This document shows, in pieces, positions 1 to 8,134 of a stretch of 64,000 bases of DNA (position 1 is its first letter; each line of letters starts with the position of its first letter). The stretch is from assembly GCA_963665975.1 (NCBI GenBank), contig OY762508.1:496001-560000 (forward strand). Direction: 5' to 3'. The notes beneath the pieces were generated by a model. It worked only from the letters and a program-made list of their open reading frames with translations, searched no databases and was not told the origin of the DNA. Origin of the DNA: G963665975 sp963665975 (lineage in GTDB: Bacteria; Bacteroidota; Rhodothermia; Rhodothermales; Bin80). The translations under genes and the position numbers were made by a program.

Positions 1-24
1 GCTTGAGGATCAGAGATCGAAACA

Positions 25-1251
25 ATGAAGTCTGTTAAACCAACGTCCCTCTTGATAGACTCGGGCGGAGGATGGTTCGATTCCGGATCCTCCCCCATGG
101 CCGGTGTCTTCGGCGACCCAGCGCTCACACTATGCTTTTCAGGCAATGAGACCAAAGTGTTCTCCGCTTCAGGAGAAGAAGCTGTCTCCGAAGACCCCCT
201 ACTATTAATTGAGCAACTGGCAGCCGAGGGATATACTGCAATTGGCTACATAAGCTACGACTATCTTCGTTACACGACTCCGGGAGTTGAGACATCCAGG
301 GACAAGAAAGACGAGAGGCTTCCCCTCGTGTTCTTCCATTTTTACGACAAAAACGGCTTTTACGTTGCTCCCTGCAATGAAGCGCTCTCTGCCTCCGTTA
401 CCTCCGTAAACAGCCGACCTGGAAGCCTTCCGCACCCGAATATCAGGAAAGAGGAGTACGCATGTAAGATTTCGGCAGTAAAAGAGCATATAGCCGCGGG
501 GAATGTTTACCAGGTAAATCTTTCGCGCAAGTTCCGATTTGAGCCACTTGGTGAGCCGCTTTCGTGGTTTGCGGATTTTTACTGCGCGCAACCCGTTCCC
601 TTCGCCGCCCTTATTTGTTGTCCGGGCTTTGAAATCGTAAGCGGTTCAATGGAGTTGTTTCTTAAGAGACGGGGCGACCGGATTATTACAAGGCCTATAA
701 AGGGAACCATCAGACGAGATCCGGATCCTCACCGGGACAGGCAACTCGCAGAGGCGCTGAGAAGAAACCCAAAGGAGCGTGCCGAGAACCTGATGATTGT
801 TGACCTCATGAGAAACGACCTTGGGAGAATCTGCAGATATGGTTCCATTGAGGTCAAAGAGCTCTTCGCTGTCAGGCGTTATTCCACTCTTTTCCAAATG
901 GAGTCCGAGATTGAGGGATGCCTACGCCCCGATGTCGGATTTTCGCGCATAGTCGCCAGCACGTTTCCCCCGGGATCTGTTACCGGGGCCCCGAAGAGAG
1001 AGGCCCTTCGGATAATAGACAGTATCGAGCCTCACCTGAGGGGGCCTTACTGCGGGACGATCTGTCTTTTTTTCCCGAATGGGGATTTTACCATGAGCGT
1101 CGCGATCCGCACGGGAGTGAATCGTCCTGACGGTGCGGAATTCTGCTTCGGGGGCGGAATCGTTTGGGATTCAAAAGCGGACGAGGAATACGGGGAAACT
1201 GAACTTAAGGCAAGAGCGCTAACATCGATCGCGTCCCAGCAGTTGCTGTAG
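25..1251 (+). CDS. pabB: Aminodeoxychorismate synthase component I (PabB-like)
   Basis: This 408-residue protein should convert chorismate plus ammonia to 4-amino-4-deoxychorismate in the folate pathway, in the cytosol and usually with a PabA glutaminase. The chorismate-binding domain fills about residues 140-400. It shows PIKGT (224-228, the PabB form of the active-site lysine motif), DLMRNDLGRI (260-269) and PPGSVTGAPK (315-324). The region before residue 130 is a divergent N-terminal domain. Family knowledge separates PabB from anthranilate synthase TrpE by the PIKGT motif and by linkage to a PabC gene, and both apply here. The next gene, pabC, starts 8 bp downstream, so the two are probably co-transcribed. 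No PabA domain is fused and none is visible nearby. The ATG start lies close to the window edge, so the promoter is not in view. Confidence 0.9.
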   Translation: MKSVKPTSLLIDSGGGWFDSGSSPMAGVFGDPALTLCFSGNETKVFSASGEEAVSEDPLLLIEQLAAEGYTAIGYISYDYLRYTTPGVETSRDKKDERLPLVFFHFYDKNGFYVAPCNEALSASVTSVNSRPGSLPHPNIRKEEYACKISAVKEHIAAGNVYQVNLSRKFRFEPLGEPLSWFADFYCAQPVPFAALICCPGFEIVSGSMELFLKRRGDRIITRPIKGTIRRDPDPHRDRQLAEALRRNPKERAENLMIVDLMRNDLGRICRYGSIEVKELFAVRRYSTLFQMESEIEGCLRPDVGFSRIVASTFPPGSVTGAPKREALRIIDSIEPHLRGPYCGTICLFFPNGDFTMSVAIRTGVNRPDGAEFCFGGGIVWDSKADEEYGETELKARALTSIASQQLL

Positions 1252-1259
1252 TACTAACT

Positions 1260-2075
1260 ATGACGGAACTGATCTTTATCAACGGAAAGAGGCTCAACGA
1301 GCCGCCCGCGCTGCGTGCTATTTATTTCGGAGACGGGGTATTTGAGTCCTTCAGGTGGATGGATTCTCCACCGGTGTTTCTGTCCTTGCATCTTGAGAGG
1401 ATGCGCAGGGGTGCTGAGTACCTCGGGATCCCGTTCCCTGGAGAGGCGGAGGTGCAGCTCAGAATTGAAGACGCTGTCTCTAGAGCAACAGGGAGTGACT
1501 TAAACGTAAAGGCCTGTCTTTGGGGAGAAGGTAGCACGGTTTTTCACTCGCGCCCCGGAGCAGCTTCATTCCTTGTTTCTGTAAAGCCGCACGTAAAGGG
1601 GCCACCGGCCATCTCTCTCCGAGTCTGCGAAGAGAGAAGATCTCCTCAGCGCCGCCTTTATTCGCACAAGACCCTCAACTACCTGGGGAACGTTGTGGCG
1701 AAAAGAGAAGCGCTCGAAAAAGGGTTTGATGAGGCCCTTTTTCTCGATACCGACGGCAGGGTGGCGGAAACTTCATGCCACAATGTATTCTGGGTGAAAG
1801 GGAGAACATTGTTCACTCCGTCTGCCGCATGCCCCATTCTGCCTGGAGTAACGAGAGAAATCGTTTTGCGCCAGGCTGCCCAGCTTGGTTACGAGACCCT
1901 CTGCGGAGATTATTCGCTCGATGCGCTTGTATCCAGCGATTACGCTTTTCTTACCAATGCCGGTGCCGGTATCATATACGTCAGCAGCGTGAACGGCAAT
2001 CCCATGCCCTCCGCTCCTCGCAGCTTTGACTTCGTTAGAGAATCACTTCTTTCGGAGTTCGGCTGGCGTGGTTAA
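1260..2075 (+). CDS. pabC: Aminodeoxychorismate lyase / class IV aminotransferase (PabC-like)
   Basis: This 271-residue fold-type IV PLP enzyme probably releases pyruvate from aminodeoxychorismate to give p-aminobenzoate. The PLP lysine is expected at K137 in HKTLNYLGN. The family block around residues 158-177 (EALFLDTDGRVAETSCHN) and a late LPGVTRE segment are present. Class IV also contains branched-chain and D-amino-acid aminotransferases, which sequence alone separates poorly. The position 8 bp after pabB is what favours PabC. Length is normal for the family, and the start codon is ATG. Nothing recognisable follows for about 450 bp, so the operon appears to end here. Confidence 0.85.
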   Translation: MTELIFINGKRLNEPPALRAIYFGDGVFESFRWMDSPPVFLSLHLERMRRGAEYLGIPFPGEAEVQLRIEDAVSRATGSDLNVKACLWGEGSTVFHSRPGAASFLVSVKPHVKGPPAISLRVCEERRSPQRRLYSHKTLNYLGNVVAKREALEKGFDEALFLDTDGRVAETSCHNVFWVKGRTLFTPSAACPILPGVTREIVLRQAAQLGYETLCGDYSLDALVSSDYAFLTNAGAGIIYVSSVNGNPMPSAPRSFDFVRESLLSEFGWRG

Positions 2076-2522
2076 CAAGGCAGAGAATCTCTCAGGGTCT
2101 GTTCCATTGAAAACCGCCCTTTCGCAAGAACCATATCGGTTGCGGGCGGCCATGTGGGTTCATTGGATTTGCGCACTTCGAGATTCATTTCACTGTTTCT
2201 CAGGTTTGCCACATTTCCGCTCATCACGCTGCGTAAGCTGGCCAATTGGTGCTTATTCAGCCACTTCTTTTGACATGTGGTCGCCGAGCGATACTGCTGG
2301 CCACAGGCGTGGTCTGCGTCTGTGGCATCCCGGATTGATATTCACGATGGCCGCGGAGTTGCCCTGCCTGACCGCGGTCCTGCCTGCCCGCGATGCCGTG
2401 TCCAATTTGTTCTTCCAGCACCGTAACGACACGCTGTCAGGTTTGAGTTGCCGAGTCTATTGTGTGCATGTACGCCGCCATATACAGTTCGTCAAGTAAT
2501 GTTGTGTGCTAAAAAGACAGAG
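2076..2522. other. Gene-poor interval after pabC
   Basis: About 450 bp separate pabC from the lpt cluster. Long reading frames exist on both strands. One is a plus-strand frame overlapping the pabC end. Others are minus-strand frames of roughly 86-90 codons that lack a good start or contain a stop. None shows a motif I recognise. It may hold a decayed gene, but I cannot identify it. Confidence 0.4.
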
Positions 2523-3293
2523 TTAGGCGTATCGCTCCAGCGTAAACTTCTCTCCCAGGTACTGCCTGCGCACCTCTGGATCGGAGGCTAATTCCTCCGC
2601 AGTGCCCTGTGTCCTGATCTTGCCGTCAAATAGCAAGTACGCCCGGTCGGTAATGGCCAGTGTTTCGTGGACGTTGTGATCTGTGATCAACACCCCGATC
2701 CCAATCGTCTTGAGGTGCGCAACGGTCGCCTGAATATCTTCCACGGCGATCGGGTCAATCCCTGAAAACGGTTCATCCAACAGAAAGAACCGGGGGCGGA
2801 GGGCTAGTGCGCGAGCAATTTCGGTGCGGCGGCGCTCTCCTCCTGACAGCACATACCCCTTGGATGCGCGCACCTGCTCCAGACCGAATTCTGCGATCAG
2901 CTCTTCCACCCTTTCCGTACGCTGCACCTTGGTAAGGTGGCGTTGAAACTCAAGGACGGCGTGCAGATTCTGCTCTACTGTGAGCTGCCGGAACACGGAC
3001 GCCTCCTGGGCCAGATATCCCACGCCTCGCCTTGCACGCCGGTACATCGGCAGCATGGTGATGTCCGTTTTCCCCATGAATATTCTGCCGGCATTGGGGC
3101 GCATCATCCCGACGATCATGTGGAACGTGGTCGTCTTACCTGCCCCGTTGGGTCCGAGGAGTCCGACGATTTCTCCCTGTGTGACCTCCAGCGTGGCGTC
3201 TTCGACAACGACACGCTGCTTGAATCGCTTGGTAAGTCCCTCCCCACGCAGCGTCAGCAGTTCGGCGCCATGGGTCACCTGTTGAGGGTTCAT
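2523..3293 (-). CDS. lptB: LPS export ABC transporter ATPase LptB
   Basis: This 256-residue ABC ATPase powers lipopolysaccharide extraction from the inner membrane with LptF/G. Visible motifs are Walker A GPNGAGKTT (from about 47), Q-loop Q96, signature LSGGE (149-153), Walker B FLLDE (170-174) and the switch histidine in ITDHNVHETL (about H206). That last block is characteristic of LptB. The ATG at 3293 overlaps the stop of lptA by 4 bp (ATGA), which is why this start is preferred over an upstream in-frame extension to 3422 that would run into lptA. It is the last gene of lptC-lptA-lptB. The permease genes lptF/lptG are not in the window. Confidence 0.93.
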   Translation of the reverse strand: MNPQQVTHGAELLTLRGEGLTKRFKQRVVVEDATLEVTQGEIVGLLGPNGAGKTTTFHMIVGMMRPNAGRIFMGKTDITMLPMYRRARRGVGYLAQEASVFRQLTVEQNLHAVLEFQRHLTKVQRTERVEELIAEFGLEQVRASKGYVLSGGERRRTEIARALALRPRFFLLDEPFSGIDPIAVEDIQATVAHLKTIGIGVLITDHNVHETLAITDRAYLLFDGKIRTQGTAEELASDPEVRRQYLGEKFTLERYA

Positions 3294-4876
3294 TGTTCCT
3301 CCTGACGGAATGGTACCTGTTGCCCCTGACAATTCCTGCTTTCTGTTCCACAGGCAAGCCACGCTATCACGCGCGGACCTCGAAGAAGTAATCCCTTCGA
3401 AGGTCGTTCTTCCGGAACCCACCTGAATCCTTCCAGCTCAAAGGGGTCCGGCAATGCCGATTCCGGATAAAAGGTGCCCTGGTTCGATCCGAATTCCAGT
3501 GCTTCCGCTTCGTCTCCACGGAGTCGCAGGATCGCCTCATCTCCGGTTACATGTAGTGCTCCGTCTGGCCCGTCGTCCTCTCCCTTCCGAAAATAAATGG
3601 TCTCTGCATTCGAGGTTATCACAAAAACACGGGTCGAATCGTCTTCGAACGATGCGGTCAGCATTTTCCCGCGCGCCTGGTGCACACGATCCAACACAGA
3701 ATCCAGTCGTGCAATGAAGGCATTGCCCCATACGAATAGCGAGTCTGCGTGATCTTCCTGGGCCTGAGCACGAATCGTATCGCCACTCACTTGCGCTGCA
3801 TGCACCCACAGCATGGGATCGCGATATAGCCAGACTTGCTCAACGGCCTGCACTGCCGTGTCCCGGGTTGCGGGCTTCGCCGGATTTGGTCCATCGTACG
3901 AGAGAATCGGGGTCGGCATCGCCGGCCGTTTAATGCGTTCATACACCATGGAATCCGCCACGGCTGCCATATCGGACTGCCAGTAGCGCACGGCGCCTAG
4001 TGCAACGACGCGTCGCAAGGTATCCTGCTCTGTGGATTCCAATTCCAGTGCTTCCACCACGAGCGTGTCCACGCTGGCCGAATCCTGTCGTAGCTGGATG
4101 AGCAGCGGCCTTCCTCGCACCAGTGCATACCCTGCCGGTTCTTCGCTGTACGCCCATTGGCTAAACAGAACCGTGCGTCGCGTTGAATCCACTTCGTCCT
4201 GATCCAGTCCGAGCCGCTCTATGAACACATTCCCTCGCGCGAGCGCTTTTTCTTCCTCGCGGTGGTAGGTGAGCGAGTCCGCTTCCATATAGGTGCGCGC
4301 GTTCCGCAGACGCACGTTGCTGTCTATTTCAGCGCGCTTCTCTTCTGTCCAATACGTGCCGGCTTCACCGGTAATCGTAGCCTTCTCATCGATCAGGCGA
4401 ACGCCCGCGCCAAACCGAATGCGCTTTTCGTCTATGAAATACTCTCCAGATGGAGCATATGCTATCACCTCACCATCCGAGAGGCGCATATTGCCGGTCG
4501 CCTTCCCGATCTTGTTGGCTTCGTTATAGAACACCGTGTCGGCAAACAGCGAGTCTCCTTTGTCCACAATCCGGACTTCTCCGGTGAAGAGCACCCGCCC
4601 CCGCTCAACAAATCGCTTGGCCCAATTGGCTCGTAGTGTCGTGCTATCCTGAAGACCGCGCACCCTACCGATAATTACCTGTACCGCCTCGCCATTTTCT
4701 ACAAACCTCTCAAGCGAGTCACCCGTGACTTCAGCAATGTTCTGCGCTGTCGAATCGGTGTCAGGCAACGCGTAGCGCCGCTCGGACGGCAGCATGGACT
4801 CGGTTGCTGGCGCAAGTCCCAATCCTAGCACCGCCAATGACAGGAGTGACCAGGCAAGTAGAAGCCGCGAGTTCAT
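3290..4876 (-). CDS. lptA: Large OstA/LptA-like periplasmic LPS transport protein
   Basis: This 528-residue exported protein begins with a clear signal peptide (hydrophobic stretch at about 5-22). The mature part is rich in the short beta-strand patterns typical of OstA/LptA jelly-roll modules, for example GEVRIVDKGDSLFADTVFYN and ATGNMRLSDGEVI. These recur through the first 250 residues and again further on. It is expected to form part of the periplasmic bridge carrying LPS from LptC to LptD. At 528 residues it is nearly three times the length of enterobacterial LptA, matching the long OstA-like proteins of Bacteroidota. It overlaps lptC by 4 bp at its start and lptB by 4 bp at its end, so all three are translationally coupled. 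I cannot exclude that its C-terminal half has a separate role. Confidence 0.8.
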   Translation of the reverse strand: MNSRLLLAWSLLSLAVLGLGLAPATESMLPSERRYALPDTDSTAQNIAEVTGDSLERFVENGEAVQVIIGRVRGLQDSTTLRANWAKRFVERGRVLFTGEVRIVDKGDSLFADTVFYNEANKIGKATGNMRLSDGEVIAYAPSGEYFIDEKRIRFGAGVRLIDEKATITGEAGTYWTEEKRAEIDSNVRLRNARTYMEADSLTYHREEEKALARGNVFIERLGLDQDEVDSTRRTVLFSQWAYSEEPAGYALVRGRPLLIQLRQDSASVDTLVVEALELESTEQDTLRRVVALGAVRYWQSDMAAVADSMVYERIKRPAMPTPILSYDGPNPAKPATRDTAVQAVEQVWLYRDPMLWVHAAQVSGDTIRAQAQEDHADSLFVWGNAFIARLDSVLDRVHQARGKMLTASFEDDSTRVFVITSNAETIYFRKGEDDGPDGALHVTGDEAILRLRGDEAEALEFGSNQGTFYPESALPDPFELEGFRWVPEERPSKGLLLRGPRVIAWLACGTESRNCQGQQVPFRQEEQ

Positions 4877-5466
4877 TCTTCCCCACTATCATCCAGAGAC
4901 ACGCGTGCGGTAAACCGCCCAATCTGGTAGGATGTCAGGTCTTCGTCCGCAATCAGACCGTATCCTCGCACACGCTCATCTGCTGTGGCAATATGCACGA
5001 AGCTCCGCGAGTACACCTTCCGGTTCTCTTCGCGCCATTCCAGTGATTCTGTTTCCAAGCGCTTGTCATCAGGTGTTTCCACAACGACTTCGCCTTGTGC
5101 TTCAAACCGATTCTCCTGATCAAAATACAGCAGACGATCGGCGGTTACCGTGGCCGAGACGACGCCGTGGTCATCGAAGATCTTTATGGCAACACGATTG
5201 CCCTGCCCTGCCGGGTATCGAGTCAAGAGTTGATAGGTGCTGTCTGGTCCTTCATAGTGGGCCATGTAGTCCGCAATGATTTCGAGCCGGGCGGTGCTTT
5301 CCTGCGACTCGGTCGGAACCTGGGAGATGTAGAAATGCACTCCCCAGCTTTCCTTTGCCGGGCCAGCCGCTTCATGCACGTCTGCGACCGAGGGCGCGAT
5401 GGCGCGCCGTTCGCATGCAGCGAGGAAGAACAATACCAGAAAAAGTGCAAGCAAACGATGCGGCAT
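4873..5466 (-). CDS. lptC: LPS export periplasmic lipoprotein LptC
   Basis: This 197-residue lipoprotein has a short basic start followed by a hydrophobic stretch and a lipobox ending FFLAAC. LptC normally anchors in the inner membrane and receives LPS from the LptBFG pump. The body contains the family-like strands SATVTADRLLYFDQENRFEA and VVETPDDKRLETESLEW, the pattern seen in Bacteroidota LptC. The ATG at 5466 is chosen because it places the lipobox at residue 18. The in-frame ATG at 5532 would bury it. The gene heads the lptC-lptA-lptB operon. Confidence 0.85.
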   Translation of the reverse strand: MPHRLLALFLVLFFLAACERRAIAPSVADVHEAAGPAKESWGVHFYISQVPTESQESTARLEIIADYMAHYEGPDSTYQLLTRYPAGQGNRVAIKIFDDHGVVSATVTADRLLYFDQENRFEAQGEVVVETPDDKRLETESLEWREENRKVYSRSFVHIATADERVRGYGLIADEDLTSYQIGRFTARVSLDDSGEE

Positions 5467-5596
5467 AATCTTTTGTACGCACCGTGAGAGGCCGGGTTTA
5501 CGAGTGCTCAAGAGCTCGGAGGATCGTGGCATGCTCTATCCGTCTACACCGTCCCTCAAGTGCTCCAAAACAGCTGTGGCCAACGCTTCAAACTAG

Positions 5597-5633
5597 AAAA
5601 CGCCACGCCCGATGTGTACGAGCGCGGCGTTTT
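5597..5633 (-). terminator. Rho-independent terminator of tRNA-Gly
   Basis: Arms AAAACGCCACGC and GCGCGGCGTTTT pair with one mismatch around a roughly 13-base loop. Read on the minus strand, the stem ends in GGCGTTTT shortly after the tRNA 3' end. The symmetry also makes it a possible terminator on the other strand. Confidence 0.75.
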
Positions 5634-5640
5634 AAGGAAG

Positions 5641-5713
5641 AGCGGGAAACGAGATTCGAACTCGCGACCTTCTGCATGGCAAGCAGATGCTCTACCAGCT
5701 GAGCTATTCCCGC
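5641..5713 (-). tRNA. tRNA-Gly (anticodon GCC)
   Basis: The minus strand folds as a standard cloverleaf. The acceptor stem is GCGGGAA/TTCCCGC, the D arm starts AGCTCAGCTGG, the anticodon stem-loop is TCTGC-TTGCCAT-GCAGA with anticodon GCC, and the T arm is GCGAG-TTCGAAT-CTCGT. The discriminator base is U and CCA is not encoded. A copy of the first 15-16 bases of the tRNA gene is repeated directly upstream of its 5' end. Confidence 0.95.
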
Positions 5714-5730
5714 ACTGAGCTATTCCCGCA
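5699..5730. repeat. Tandem 16-bp duplication of the tRNA-Gly 5' end
   Basis: The plus-strand string CTGAGCTATTCCCGCA occurs at 5699-5714, covering the tRNA 5' end plus one flanking base, and again immediately at 5715-5730. The two copies are identical. This is either slippage or a scar left by something that recombined at the tRNA gene. It sits at the edge of the accessory patch that follows. Confidence 0.9.
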
Positions 5731-5784
5731 TTCGGGTCCGGCTAACGCAGCACTTGCTTCGAATGATCCGTCTTGCCAATGTGT

Positions 5785-6240
5785 TTACATGGCAACATTG
5801 CACGACCTGCACCAACGGACGTGAGTGTCGTACAATCCTGTGACACCTGCTGGGAATCTGTCGGCTGTTGTCCTCCACGCAGGCTCGGGCAGTTGGCGTA
5901 CGATGCACTGGGTTTCCATGCTCACCCGGATGAATCTGGCCAACAGATTGAGCGGAAAGGCGGGGACTTGCATGGTTTTCAGGGCCTAGTGATTGGCATC
6001 ATTGGCGACCATGCTGGCTGGATGCATCTTGCACACTGTCGCTCCAAGATCTGGATAACGAACGGGCTTGCCGACACGGAACTAGTCCATGGCGATGCAC
6101 CCTGTGCGAGGCTCCCATTCACAGTGCTCAAAATCAACTGGCCATGGCTCTGCAGAATCGTAATTGACCTGTATGTTTTCCAGCTCCTTGCCCGCCGAAT
6201 CTTTATCCTGAGATCTTCAAATTTAGTTGGAGCCGGTATC
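5785..6240 (-). pseudogene. Decayed unidentified reading frame beside tRNA-Gly
   Basis: One minus-strand frame reads like protein but is broken by stops. It includes ENIQVNYDSAEPWPVDFEHC, then EWEPRTGCIAMD, a TAG, FRVGKPVRYPDLGATV, KMHPASMVANDANH, another TAG, and ALKTMQVPAFPLNLLARF. The amino-acid mix looks like a real former gene rather than random sequence. I do not recognise the family. It lies between tRNA-Gly and the AlbA_2 ATPase. The interval 5731-6438 otherwise holds nothing I can support. Confidence 0.4.
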
Positions 6241-6424
6241 CGAGCACCTCCATTCGCAGATTAGCCGTATACTTAACGTGTCCTCGTGCCCATGGCGCAT
6301 GGCGCACACTCAATTAAACCGGAGTTGGCGCAAACTTAGTTCCGTTTTCCAATGTTGGTTGGAGTTCTCGGCACTAACATTTTCCGAGCCGTGGAAGCGG
6401 CTTCCCCAAGTTGATGCTGTTTAC

Positions 6425-6441
6425 GAGGAGTTGCAAATATT
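6425..6441 (+). promoter_or_regulatory. Ribosome binding site pointing to an ATT start
   Basis: GAGGAG at 6425-6430 is followed by an 8-base spacer and ATT at 6439, in frame with the ATPase that follows. No ATG, GTG or TTG lies in that frame between the upstream stop at 6412 and the TTG at 6487. The TTG itself has no such site. Confidence 0.6.
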
Positions 6442-7929
6442 ATAGCGGATAAAGCAGCCAACTATTATCAGGATCTTGTTCGTGAATTGTGCCAACTTCC
6501 GAAGGAGACAGAATGGGTTGAATTCAAGGTAAATAGGGCCAAGCATGAAGAGATCGGTCAATATATTTCTGCATTAGCAAATTCTGCAGCCTTATTAAAT
6601 AGGCCGGCGGCTTTCATGGTGTGGGGGATCTCTGACGAAGACCACACAGTCGTAGGCACGAAATTCGATCCTGACACAGCAACAATTGGCGATGAAGAAC
6701 TGCAGAATTGGCTTATTCGTTCGCTCGAACCGCAGATTTCAATCGTGTTTAAAAGGGTACTCGTTAACGGGCATCCAACGGTTGTACTGGAAATACCGCG
6801 ACCGACTCACCAGCCAGTGCGTTTCAAAGGGGAGGAGTATATCCGTGTGGGTTCCTATAAGAAAAACTTGAGAGACCACCCGGAGAAGGCGCGTGAGTTA
6901 TGGCGCACTGTCGACACGACGCCATTCGAAAAACAAATTGCAGTCAGACATGCTAATGATGCCGACGTAATCCAAGTTCTCGATTATCCTAAATACTTCG
7001 AATTACTTAGGCTTCCACATCCCGGTAGTCTCCCTGGCATTCTGGATGCGTTAAATCGCGAAAATATGATTCGCCGGAATGACGCGGGCGGTTGGGATAT
7101 CACGAATCTTGGATTAGTGTTATTTGCGAAGCAAATGGATACAGTGAGCACCCTATGGCGAAAAGCTGTGCGCATTATCCAATATGGCGGGACCGACAAG
7201 ACAGGTGCGGTAAGAGAGGAGGTCATCACAAGTGGTTATGCATCTGGTTTTAGGGATCTGGTCAGATTCATCAAGGGGTTATTGCCAACCAATGAAACGA
7301 TCCCACAGGCAATCCGGCAAGAGACGCCAATGTACCCAATCACAGCCGTACGTGAACTCGTGGCGAATGCACTAATTCACCAAGATTTCGGTGTTACAGG
7401 GACGGGCCCAATGGTGGAAGTCTTCACCAATCGTATTGAAGTCACCAATCCCGGAAACCCCCTGGTGGATCTCCAACGACTGGTAGACTCGCCACCGAAG
7501 TCACGCAACGAATCCTTGGCCGCATTCATGCGCCGTATCGGTATCTGTGAGGAACGTGGTAGCGGGTGGGACCAGATAGTGCTCGAGACCGAACGGTTTC
7601 AGCTACCTCCTCCACTCGCTGAGGTGGTAGAAGGTCAGACTCGGGTTGTACTGTTCGGACCCCGCCCGTTGAAACGTATGGAACGATCCGAACGAGTGCG
7701 CGCCACATACCTTCACGCCTGCGTGTTACATGTACAACGGGATTATCTGACCAACACTTCGATGAGACGCAGATTTGGTATCGATAAACGCAACAGCGCT
7801 CACGCTTCGCGTCTGATTGCAGAAGCGATTAGAGAAGGTGTTATTGTGCCTGACGATCCGAATGCGGGCCCGAGATCCAAGCGATATGTACCATTTTGGG
7901 CGAAGCAAAATAACGTGATTTTTACTTGA
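6439..7929 (+). CDS. AlbA_2 (Schlafen-AAA-like) / HATPase_c_4 ATP-binding protein
   Basis: The architecture is an N-terminal AlbA_2 (AAA_4, Schlafen-like) domain with ETEWVEFK and YISALANSAALL. A central GxxPG-like helical linker follows. Next is a GHKL-type C-terminal ATPase domain, with REXVxNAxxHxDF near residue 305 (counting from the ATT start), VTNPGNP, and ERGSGWD as a late glycine motif. The last 90 residues look like a winged helix. Such proteins are often annotated as transcriptional regulators or RecG-related ATPases, and some sit in defence islands. The biochemical role is unknown. The segment ahead of the only canonical start (TTG 6487) reads IADKAANYYQDLVRELCQLP, which fits the family N-terminus, so an ATT start at 6439 is proposed. 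It is a lone gene in an AT-richer patch next to a tRNA, suggesting acquisition. Using TTG 6487 would give 480 residues. Confidence 0.75.
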   Translation: MIADKAANYYQDLVRELCQLPKETEWVEFKVNRAKHEEIGQYISALANSAALLNRPAAFMVWGISDEDHTVVGTKFDPDTATIGDEELQNWLIRSLEPQISIVFKRVLVNGHPTVVLEIPRPTHQPVRFKGEEYIRVGSYKKNLRDHPEKARELWRTVDTTPFEKQIAVRHANDADVIQVLDYPKYFELLRLPHPGSLPGILDALNRENMIRRNDAGGWDITNLGLVLFAKQMDTVSTLWRKAVRIIQYGGTDKTGAVREEVITSGYASGFRDLVRFIKGLLPTNETIPQAIRQETPMYPITAVRELVANALIHQDFGVTGTGPMVEVFTNRIEVTNPGNPLVDLQRLVDSPPKSRNESLAAFMRRIGICEERGSGWDQIVLETERFQLPPPLAEVVEGQTRVVLFGPRPLKRMERSERVRATYLHACVLHVQRDYLTNTSMRRRFGIDKRNSAHASRLIAEAIREGVIVPDDPNAGPRSKRYVPFWAKQNNVIFT

Positions 7930-8134
7930 TCAAGAACTGCATGCACGCGATTATTCACCTGTGTAATTATTGTAAGTATTTTATATTCAATAATATGAAT
8001 CTGCCCTAATTTATTTGATGGTTATTTGACTAAATGGGCCGATAGCGGGTGCATATTAGGATTCCAACCCGACGATCGTGGGAAACCCACTCCCCGTCCA
8101 GCAACGTATACCCTCTCCGACGCGGCAAGCACAC

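Noticed and set aside
2026..2499. A 157-codon plus-strand frame overlapping the end of pabC.
   Set aside because: No motif, odd amino-acid composition, and overlap with a well-supported gene.
5773..6264. A 163-codon plus-strand frame in the accessory patch.
   Set aside because: It runs antisense to a more protein-like, stop-broken minus frame and has no recognisable motif.
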